The notes under the pieces: model-generated
The model's input: only the letters and a program-made list of their open reading frames with translations
Database searches by the model: none
What the model was told of the DNA's origin: nothing
Shown: piece by piece, positions 1-10,500 of the stretch
Numbering within the stretch: the first letter of the stretch is position 1
Layout: every line of letters begins with the position of its first letter
Translations under genes and position numbers: made by a program
Assembly: GCA_007844125.1 (NCBI GenBank)
Contig: CM017561.1
Location: forward strand, 18,913,513-18,977,512
From: Sinonovacula constricta
Lineage: Eukaryota > Mollusca > Bivalvia > Cardiida > Solecurtidae
DNA: 64,000 nucleotides
Direction: 5' to 3'

Positions 1-80
1 GTCCTTCGCCCCAAATGGGACTCGACCCACATCGTAAGAGGCTAAACAATCAGAGGAGTAGGAGTAATAAGTTGACACTA
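1..80 (-). repeat. tRNA-derived SINE fragment cut by the window edge
   Basis: Read on the minus strand, this stretch holds a B-box-like GGGTCGAGTCCC next to TTTGGGGCGAAGGAC. The same arrangement follows the B box of the complete copy at 35495-35712. It lies in the GDI first intron. Nothing else is recognised between 80 and 530. Confidence 0.5.
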
Positions 81-537
81 TATCATAAAGCCAAAGGCAC
101 CCTTAATATATTTATAGAGCACACAAAAAACTGATGCATGCAAACTATTTAGATCAGAGACATTCTTTGAAACTAGTCTCAGATCTCAACCAGCAATCAC
201 TGTCTATGCCTCAGCCCATTTATGTGGAGGGTCAGTGACAAATGAAGACCAATTTTACTCCCTCTTTTTGACACACATGTCACATGCGTCATTAAAACTG
301 TGAAAAGACATTAAAAAAGATTACTAGGACATACAGGTATTTTTAAGAAGATTTGAGATCAATTTTCTTTAAAAAATCATCGGTAATGTAAGAGTAATTA
401 ATCTAGATGTTACAGCATCTGAATATATTGATTTTTCACAAAAGGGGGTGGGGAATGTGGAGAGGAGTAAATTCCTAGTCACATCAGTAAATAATCTTTA
501 CAATTCAATGGATAGCTATCAATAATGAAGCAATTAC

Positions 538-582
538 CGTCAGGCCTGTGCCTAGAACGATGACATCATACTCTTCATCCAT
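538..582 (-). CDS. GDI: Rab GDP-dissociation inhibitor, first coding exon (partial gene)
   Basis: The minus strand reads MDEEYDVIVLGTGLT from an ATG at 582 and then meets a splice donor (GTAATTG, 531-537). This is the highly conserved N-terminus of Rab GDI: an acidic start followed by the beta strand and glycine-rich dinucleotide-fold loop of the GDI/REP family. GDI extracts GDP-bound prenylated Rab proteins from membranes and keeps them soluble in the cytosol for recycling. Only 15 codons lie in the window; the remaining exons are to the left of position 1, and 1-537 is intron 1. The ATG is chosen because it gives the exact family start and because no in-frame extension is seen upstream. The gene is head-to-head with RNF123. 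GDI1 and GDI2 cannot be told apart from this exon, and invertebrates usually have a single gene. Confidence 0.88.
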
Positions 583-922
583 GGTTAATCGGTAAAATTA
601 TAGAAGCTGGAATAATATTCAACCGGCGACACCAAAAATGGCTGTTTTCCCTATTCGGAGTAATACAGATGACGTCATGGCTAAATTAACTACTTTTTGT
701 TTTTCTTAATTTGTGAAAAAAACTGAAAGTGATTCTTTCCTTTTTGATCTTAGCTCACGATTTAAGTTATCATTCTATCATTGAATGAAAGTCGACAGTG
801 TAAGACTTAAGAACGACAATGCAGTTTATGAACTAATTTGTTGGCCATCATTTCCGGTTTTATTGGTTGTTGTTAGGCACTTCCTGTTTTTTTCCTAGTC
901 TCAGCAACTGGAATTTACAAAA
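583..922. promoter_or_regulatory. Head-to-head (bidirectional) promoter region of GDI and RNF123
   Basis: The region lies between the GDI start codon (582, minus) and a good splice donor (GTAAGT, 923-928) that could end a non-coding first exon of RNF123 on the plus strand. It holds a perfect palindromic cAMP-response element TGACGTCA at 670-677, an inverted CCAAT box (ATTGG, 862-866), and ETS-type cores (TTCCGG near 852 and CTTCCTG near 880). No TATA box is evident. Transcription start sites are not visible in sequence, so the bidirectional role and the 5' exon ending at 922 are inferences. Confidence 0.5.
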
Positions 923-1100
923 GTAAGTTCTTTGTGCAGTTTAATTGTGCATTAAAAGAAATAACTTTATGCACATACTTTATTTCCATTTTAATGTGGG
1001 TTTGCTTGCAATCGTTTGTTTTTCCCCTTATTAGTCCTGTAGGTTTTTAAACCAATCATAATATCTGTGCAATCTTGCCCACTGCTACTGCTAGAACCAT

Positions 1101-1245
1101 ACTAAAGTAAATCTGAGAGGAGAAAATAATCCTGTCCCTAACGGGGATTCGAACCCGGGACTTTCAGATCAGTAGGCTGACACTCAACCACGTCGCTAAA
1201 GGTTTAACCCAACAGCAAGGCTGTTGAAAGTGCCAATATGCACTA
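1101..1245 (-). repeat. tRNA-derived SINE, copy 1 of a family
   Basis: On the minus strand it has an A-box-like segment (TAGCGACGTGGTTGAG) and a perfect B box GGTTCGAATCC at 1145-1155. A near-identical copy with only scattered substitutions lies in the same orientation at 2500-2645. Together the two copies bracket the foldback element at 1281-2381. It is a SINE and not a tRNA gene because no acceptor stem can be formed. Confidence 0.7.
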
Positions 1246-1280
1246 CAATACTCACTAGTTTTAATTGCCAAGTAATCTAG

Positions 1281-2381
1281 GATGCCAGACATTTCGACCC
1301 CAAGACAGTTCGACCCCAAAATCAGTTTAGCCAGGACATTTCAACCCCTTATACATTTCGGCCCCAAGACATTTCGACCCCTAAGACATTTCGACCCCAG
1401 GGAAATTTAAGGCCATTGAGTGAGTAGTTCCTGCTAATGATACTATTATATTATATTAAAATAACAAGTCAACTTTTGACTATTAAAATAACACTCCTTA
1501 AGATTTAGATGATACTGAGCTAATAACTGTACTTATGTTTATATAACCAAAATATGTAAATGAAGCATTCATATTAGAACCAATCATCAATTTGTTTTCA
1601 GTCAAAACATTGTCAACAAATCAAACATTTGTATTTTAATCATGCATTTAACCAATCAGCGAATTACTCATGGTGACAAAATCACAGATTTAAGCTAATT
1701 TGCGGGATAATCCGTTTTAAGCAGACATCAGAGACGACGATAATTAGTATTGTTAATTGCCGAAGTGATAAAGCTTAAAGATAATTCGCCTAATTACTTT
1801 ATTTAGCGGGATTTACTTTTTAAAACCGACAACAAAGTCACTGTTTCATAGAACATTATGTTAAATAAGTAATTATCACTTTGTAATTGGCATCATTGAT
1901 TGACGAATGAATAGCGCAATGTAACAGGTCCTTGTTTCAAACAGTTTGCTTATTTTATCCACTATTACAATACAATCATGCATGCACATAAAAGGAAACA
2001 AAGGTTACGACTGCTTATTTTTTAATTATATATCTATCGACCATTTTAAACTCAGAACATACAAACTACAATAGAAGCGCACCAGCACATAAAAAGAAAC
2101 AAATATTAAGACGCATATTTTTCAATTACATGTACCGGTATATCCTAATATAAAATTATACTTCAATTCATGTTTTCACTATATTCAATTATTTTTGATT
2201 ACATGTATATATCTTAATATGAAAATATACTTCAACTATATGTAAACTTCTTGGGGTCGAAATGTCTCGACGATTTGGGGTCGAATTGTCCCAGGGTTGG
2301 GGTCGAAAGGTCTTGGGGTTGAAATGTCCCAGGAATTAACATGGGGTCGACAATGTCTTGGGGTCGAAATGTCTTGCTCCC
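1281..2381. mobile_element. Foldback / long-TIR DNA transposon (non-autonomous)
   Basis: Both ends are short arrays of the motif GACATTTCGACCCCAA: forward at 1285-1402, inverted at 2250-2377. Together they form a large but imperfect terminal inverted repeat built of subrepeats. The element is bounded by an exact 10-bp direct repeat, AGTAATCTAG, at 1271-1280 and 2382-2391, which is best read as a target-site duplication. The AT-rich interior has no transposase reading frame, so the element would depend on another for movement. The duplication length suits Mutator-like or foldback elements; the superfamily is not proven. Confidence 0.7.
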
Positions 2382-2499
2382 AGTAATCTAGTTGTTTGAC
2401 TATTTTCAAAATTTTACAAAATGGTTTGTATGATATATGACTGAAAAAAAGTCACTAAATGTTCTTGTAGTGAGTCACAAAACACTCTTCCAGGCCATA

Positions 2500-2645
2500 A
2501 CTAAAGTAAATCCGAGAGGAAGAAAATAATCCTGTCCCTAACGGGGATTTGAACCAGGGACCTTCAGATCAGTAGACTGACACTCAACCACGTCGCTAAA
2601 GGGTTAACCCAACAGCAAGGCTGTTGGAAGTGCCTATATGCACTA
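2500..2645 (-). repeat. tRNA-derived SINE, copy 2
   Basis: This is the direct repeat of the SINE at 1101-1245 over its full length, differing by scattered point changes, including a B-box change from TTCGAA to TTTGAA at 2545-2555. It has the same orientation as copy 1. Confidence 0.7.
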
Positions 2646-4530
2646 AATAACTTTTCTACTGTTTTGAAGGGCCAGACAAAACCCACGCATAATTTTTCTG
2701 GGTACTGGTTACTTCGCTAAATGACTATTTTGGTAAATTGTTCTTATATAGGGATTAGTCAGGTCATTTCAGTAAATAGGAAAACATTTAGTATAATACT
2801 TGATTGAGAATTGGGTATGTCCTCGTGTGAAAATTTAATCATTTTTTTATTTACACATGATCAGTCATAACCGTAATGCTTAAAATATGGAGGTGTATAT
2901 TTATGTTATATTGTTGTTATTTCCTGCATTTGTTGAACTATTTTTTTTCCTCAACCTAGTTAGCTGTTTATATTTTTAATATTTGAACTTTAGTGCATTT
3001 TGGTATTTATTTATACCACTGTTATGAACGAAAATAGAAAGTGAGAACAAAAGGATTCACATTTATTTATATCTTCTACATATACCCTGTGAAAAGTGAT
3101 ATTAACAAACATCAACATTGCATAAACATATGTATTCAATACATAAAAGAAAAACACATAAAAACACATATAGTACAATGGGGCAAATGCTGCTGACAAC
3201 ACCGGTACATGAAGGACATTACTCTGAATATGTGCATCCTGTTTCCCTATTCGAAGATCATATATGTTCATAGTCGAAAGCTAATTCATTAATCTTTAAT
3301 GATCTGTCTATACTCTATGTTTACCTATTTACCGAAACAACTGGACTAATCCCTATATAAGATCTATTTACCTAAATGGTCATTTACCGAGGTGACCGTA
3401 AACCATTTTTCCAACCTGGGCGAAAACCCATCCATTCATTTTCAAATCCAAACAGCCCGTATTGTTTGTTTGTTTGTTTATTGGGTTTATCGTCCCAGCC
3501 CGTATTGTTGAAATGTACATGATTTCCTAGTGTGCGACAGTGAATCATCAGTTCACTAGCAATCATTGAAATTGAAACATGACTGATTGCGACTACATTC
3601 AAGAGTGGTCTTGTGAATTTGATTAAGTTTGTTGTCTGATGGGAAAGTGTTATTCTTTTTTTTCATTGGGTTATCCAGTCCAAGTATTTTAAGCTGTTCC
3701 TTCTGTCTAAAACTAAACAGAATACACACCACTTTTGCATCATTGAGTGACATCAGTCGTTATATTTAGGTAATCATGTTAATAGCAACTTCTTAGACAT
3801 TTGTGTAAGTGTATTTCTTATTAAAAGAAGACCAGAAGAAAACTGAATACATATACATGGATAATATTTTTGTACAATGTACAATGTGCTTGGGGTCAGT
3901 TATTTATCAGATATTACACGTCCAGATGGCATGTAATACTTAGATTTAATTTTGAAGTGTTTATATAATTGTTTATATCTGGTATCTTGTCACTAACTTT
4001 GCCAAAAAGTGCTGTCCCGTTTGCTGTCAGTCATTTAACTGTAGGCAACTTTTCTTTTTCAGAGGCATCTTTCTGACAGTTTGTTTACTAACAGAAAAGA
4101 AAACGTGTTAATACGACCCCTTTAACAGACCCGTTTCAATTGAGTATCCCCTAGAAAACCAGCTAATCAGTGGATGATTTACAAATTTGTTTATTGTGCA
4201 TGCAGATTTTACCCAGTGCCTTTGTAATTTCTACCAAAATGGATTTATCATATCATATGCAAGTTTATAATGTGGACTTCAGATTGATTTTTGAGAAGAG
4301 TATAAATTACATGAGTAAAACAAGTTCACTTATATTATTACTTTTAAACCTTTACCAGCTAACATCTTACACAAGCTAAATATTGTTAGAGTTAAAAAAA
4401 GATCATCGCAGAATTTAGAACATCAAATTTTGGTTACTTGATCATGGTCTGAGCAAGAATTTTTATGAATTTCTATCTTGATTAGAATAGCTATATACCT
4501 TCTCTAAATGTATTTTTGTTCTATTGACAG

Positions 4531-4566
4531 GTCTGGCTGTTATGAGACCTAAGATTGGAAAAAGCC
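4531..4566 (+). promoter_or_regulatory. RNF123 5' leader segment with overlapping upstream ORF
   Basis: A splice acceptor (TTGACAG, ends 4530) opens the exon carrying the RNF123 start codon. An upstream ATG at 4542 is out of frame with the start at 4567. It opens a 15-codon reading frame that ends at TGA 4587-4589, overlapping the main start. Ribosomes scanning this leader would meet the upstream ATG first, which could limit translation. Whether the mature mRNA contains it depends on the acceptor being used. Confidence 0.45.
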
Positions 4567-7500
4567 ATGTCAAAAACACCTGTTGCTGAAGCTTCAAAGA
4601 AGTTTGCAAAGGGTGATCATCCAATACAGAAAATATTGGTCACAAAAGAAAATGGTGAGTGGTGATTTTATTTGAACAAGTGACGTTAAGTTGATTTTCT
4701 CTATATTTTATAATATATTATGGTATCTTTTTATTTTTATTTTTTGTTTTCGTAAGAGCACTTTTTCAAATTATGATTTGCATATCATTTAAAGAAATTA
4801 ACAGCAGTTAAAGTCATTTTCCTTATAACCTTTCTGTTCTGTGCCATACTTGTTTGAGTTTATCTGGTGGTTAAATAGCAGGACTTCAATGAATGATCCT
4901 TCCACAGACATGCTGTAGCCATGCCTACCATGGCAACCTTGCTGGTACTGGGTTAGACAAAATAGTGTTGTTACATTGAAATGTGTGCCTGTTATGTGTA
5001 TTTTTTGCTTGGATTTTAGCTGCTTGAACTTGTCAAAAAATATTGACTAATAAATGACAAGTGTCACACGTTTATATATACAAGAGATTATATTGTATTG
5101 TTTTGAAATCATTTTTGACTTTTTTTGCATTATTTGGTCTTTATTTTATGGAGTGCAAGTTTGGTTTTGAAACGCTTTGTATTGTTGCTTTCTTACTAAA
5201 TTATTTCACAACTTTTACCTCTAATCTATAATATAAAATAAAAATGTACTCTATTAAGTTTTTCACAATCCTACACAAAATGGGACAATTCATTTAATTG
5301 CTTATGTTTGTTATTGATAAATATAATCAAATAACCAATTAGCAATGATAGCAAATAGTGGAAGAGTTGATTGGCCTATGACAGGGTCATAAACTGCCAA
5401 CACAGTAAGATAAATGTCCTTGTGAAATGTTTTAATCAGTGTGTAAGAGAATTTCACTTGTCGGGCAATTGTTGTTTCGCTTGTATGGATTTGTATATTA
5501 AAAAGTTGCTTGATGTATCTTACTGAATTAATATTGTTAAAGACATGTAAAATTTGTAGAACAAAATGTGTTTGTAATTGGTGACACAGGTTAGTAATAT
5601 GTGGCAAGGCTGAAACAAAGCAAATACAAGAAATGAACAATTTCAGTCTTTTAACTCATTACTTCAAAATTTACAAATGAAATTGTCTGAAAACATGATA
5701 GCATGAATCCATATTTTTTTACTGATACCTAAGAGAAATTTTACAACCATAATATTTATATACAATGTAGTGAGAAAATAAATGACATTCTCAGAAATGA
5801 TGTCTTTTTTATCATTTATCATTGTCTTTACCTGAAAAACATTATTATCAGTGCAATAAGTCTGTATATCCAATACACAAATCTAATCTGTGATTAAATC
5901 ATTAATTTGTTTTGAAACATTTATTAACTATATTGAAATATCCATCGCCTCCCTAATAACAGTCCAACCTTGGACTGGCCATTGCGAACATGTGTTGAAA
6001 TCCTTTTACCTGATTAGCTAAAGGAGACTGACTATCAGTCATTACCTGAAGAATAGTCAATTATCATGACTTTTGTGTTCAATTACATGGATTTGATACA
6101 AAAACAAAGATTTCAAATATAATTTGTTTACAAGTATGAGATTATATTAAATAGTTACTTATACTCATGCTCTTTTTTTCAAAGTTCATTCAATAAGCTA
6201 TGCTATGAAATGGCGGTGTTAATAAAACATTGCACCTCAATATCTGCTTTTGTTCGTGGATGTTTGCATAAGTCTGATGTCTTGTGAATGCAACTTCTAA
6301 TGCACAGCAGGTTTAAATTCTTTATGATTTTTATGTTTATAGACTGAAATTAACATATTGCTTCCACATGTCAAGGCAGTATGGCATAAATTTATTAGAA
6401 ATTTCCAAATTGGAATTGTGATTCTATGTGGACACTTGTCTAGTTGATGTTTCTATATTTTACAGATGCTTTTACTGCTGAACTGCTGGCCCATGTCTTT
6501 CCTTCTGAGAGTAATTTGAAAACAGAAGCAAGTGCAGATGCGGCAGAGTAAGTTTTTAGGCCTGCAAACAAGATGTTCAAATTAATCTCTTTTGTTTGTT
6601 TTTGTAAAACCTTTTAATATTTACTCATGTTATTTTCATATATTTACAGTGCTCTAGCATGGCCATTATAGCTGGGTTTAATGCCCTGCTCTCACAATCT
6701 GATGCTTTTAAAATGGACAGAATAACTCAAGATTATTCCTTTATTTCTGGTAGTGAGTTTTCCTCATCTAAAATACCTGGATGTTACAGTAACCATAATT
6801 GTGGCACACATCTCTCTTTTTTTTAGATTTGGGTGTGTAATCATTTTAATATTATGATACTTCCTTTGTTATTTTATATGCATAGCAGAATAATCTATGA
6901 TTTCTGTTCTGTTGTAGGAAGGCACTCAGTCTGTCAAATCTTGAGACCCATCTAGACCAATGGATGGAAGAGGAAGTTAAAGCCTACATCTCACCAGGTA
7001 GCAGTGTGTATCTGTCTTTAAAGACAATACTTTGGATATTTGGCATTTGTAAACTATTAATTCACAAGATCTCTCATTACTTGCAGCGTTTAGTTATGCT
7101 CTGTTGCTTAGACATTCCAAAAGTGGAAGGAAATTTATCAATATTCCTTTTGACAGATAACTTGAATAACAAACTGTATATATTTTGTTATTGTTTTGTC
7201 ATGTTGTGTTTATCTGTACATTTTTTTTTTTTTTTTTTAAGATACCACACTTCCTGTTTCACTCTTTCAAATTCCAAGGGTTTAGGGTGCTTTTACACCT
7301 TTAGCCTCATACGACATGTGATGATATAACCATCGGGCTAGAACTTCTTGTGGGGAGGTTTTCAAGCTGACATGTGGTGTGCCAGTGGTTCGACATAAAT
7401 GAAGGAGTATTTAACATCGACGGCAGCGTGTCATCAATATGACCATAAGTAAATTGGCGCCATGTATCTTGTTACGACTGGTGTCGCTATATAAGTTTTA

Positions 7501-10500
7501 TTAAAAAAATGGCATGTTTACTAAACGACGAAATGGTGTAACAGAAAGAACAAGCCAGCAACAAACTTGTACAATAAAGTTTTATTTTAATAAACAATTA
7601 AATCTATTGCGTAACAAATAATAACAAATTTATCAGACAAAATTTGAGAATGCAAAATAAAAATTAGCTTACAGTTTGTTCCTTTAGGAGGAGTCCCTTT
7701 AACAGTCCAATTAATAATCCAACGTCGAATAATCCTGAACAGTTTTCGGTAGACTGTCCTCGTATGGCGTAACAAATAATAACAAATTTATCAGACAAAA
7801 TTTGAGAATGCAAAATAAATATTAGCTTACAGTTTGTCCCTTTAGGAGGTGTCCCTTTAACAGTCCAATTAATAATCCAACGTCAAATAATCCTGAAGGG
7901 TTTTCCGTAGACTGTCCTCGTAGATAAGCACAGTTGAAATAATCCAAATGTAGAACTATACACAAATGTAAATAATATAATTCCAAATCCAACACTTTAA
8001 TATATATATCACTATAGAATATATTAAGTTCACCTAAGTTCCAACACAGAAAGATTAAATGTAGAAGCTGCAAGTATTTCCAAACTGTATGTCCAAACTC
8101 TATGTCCAAACTTTTATCCAAACTTCCTCTAAATTGGCTAACACGCCCTTATATAGACCCAAAGAATTTCTAGAATGCAGAAGCCTCTAGAACATTCACG
8201 AAACCCAGAACATTCTCGAACCTAAGTTAAAAATAAACAAATGGACCTTCTAGCATGATCTTTTTCTTTCTAGCAGTTACGCGAATGCTACGTCACTCAT
8301 ACTACAATGGTAAACAACCCTTAATCTGACTAGGGTATCCTTAAACTCTAGGGTACTACTGTACATAACAATCTTTAAAAGAAGACATCTATTATTCAGT
8401 CTATTTTAATATTGAACCAACACCTAAGAGTAACTTACCATATTTTGAAAGTGACACAGTATTTATATGAAACTGCAATGAATACATACTTAAATTGTGT
8501 CCATGCCGTTTTAATTGAGAAATATTGATATGGCTAATTAACATTCACTTGATGTTAATCACAGTTATTAAAGATAATATCTACTAATTTCACCTCCAGA
8601 AAATACCCAGACTGGCTGTCTAGGACCTAAAGATGCCAAATACCAGTTTGACATCACCACCAACTGTGGGACACTTATTGTGGATCAAGATAGACTTGGA
8701 GTAAGTATCAGCTTTGAGGAGATGAGATGTTTAGTTCTACACATCAAATAAAAGCTTAAGAAAATTCAAATTGAATGATAGCACAAGAATTTAAATCCCA
8801 TTTATAAAACCTTGAGAAAAATCATTACAGACTCGGTATTCTTTTGTGAAAGTAAGAATGTCATCCAGATGATGTAGTCCATAACTGGTTTTATCATGGT
8901 ATCCTAAACTTTGAACTGGGGGTTTCTTTCCCACGTATAAGCTGTACGTCATCATAATAATGCCTGTGTGATACCTTAACAAAGATTTATTGAATATGGA
9001 AAAAAATGAACTATTAAAACCAATTAATTTACAGCAACACTACTTTTTGTAACTTTATTTGGCCATACCCACATCAAAAAATAAAACATTTGCTCTTATT
9101 TTTATACGCTCAAAAGGTCATATTATGGTATTGCATGCACCTTGTCTTCTTTTTAGTTTTTTGTGGGGACAAGTCCTTAATGATCATGATTTTATCATAC
9201 TTACATAAATGATTAACTATTGATGTGTACTCATTCAACTTAAGGATGAAAGTGAGATTACTCAGATGGCATTGTTCTGGAGTTATTGCCCTTTATTATT
9301 TTTCTCAGTATAAACAAATATTTATATGGACAATTTCTCCTTTATCATTCATCAGAATTTCTTTATACTAACCCATATGGTTGTCAATGATTGATATTGT
9401 TGTGCAGTTCTGCATGTAGGGGAGATAACTGTATTGCAAGCTTTTGCCCATTGTTCTAAGCAATTCCTTGTGTGAATTACTTCATTATTTAAGAAAATTT
9501 CTTCATACTGGCCTCAAGGATTTGTTTTTTAGTTGAGTGTAAAGATTAAATAAGTCTCATAATGTTTATTATTCTGAAGTTATTTAACTTTCTCATTTTT
9601 AAGGTGCATATTTTTGTGCAGAGGAATTCTCCTTTTTGCCAGGAATTACTGCACAGATGACTCATATTTATTTTCCTTTGTTGTTTGACCTTTAGAGTTA
9701 TAAATCGTCACCATGTAGTGCTCTAGTTTTGTGTATGTAGGCATGGAGTTTTTTGTTTTATTTTCAGTTGGCCAGTCAGAGTAACTTCTGCAGTATCAGA
9801 GCCAACTGCTGTGTTTATCAGGGTAAGATAATTCTCTGTGGTTTTATGCAAATAATTATCTAGGATCTTTTTCCATGATTTGGATCTGGATATCAACATA
9901 AAAGTACTTTTTTCAGCCATAAGTATGTCCATATTATGTATAAATATCTACTGATAGCTATTCTAATGGCTTGTTAAAAAAGATGTAATGGTATTTGAAA
10001 CAAAAGTTTGCATTAAAATTTATGGAAAGGTATCCCCAAATTAACAAATGAGAAACTTATCTTTAGTTTTGTGAAATTAAGGGAACAAAATAAAAAATAT
10101 TTAACAAAACTTTTTTTTTTACTTAATAAATACTATAAAGATAAAAACAACAGCAAAATGCTGGGTTCAAATTCAAGGCCACAGATATGAGTGGCTAGTG
10201 TGTAACCAGCCATTTTTGTTAAAAGAATTGTCCAAGAAGTTACTTTTTTAATGTTACTGTGCTGCTATCACAATAGACCTCATAGTAGAAAAGGAACACT
10301 GGAACTCCTATACAATGCAGTCAGTTATAATGCATTGCTCACTAAATATTTACAATATTGCAGCATTGATTAGTATTGTAAAAAACAAACAACACATACA
10401 CAAACAAAAATCATGACATATGAAAAGAAATGGTAGCTAACATATACATATGAAATGAATATTTTACACATGTGTCATTTTCTTGTTCACTACTCCTGTA

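Noticed and set aside
1101..1245. Possible tRNA gene with perfect B box
   Set aside because: No acceptor stem, and it is one of two identical-length SINE copies.
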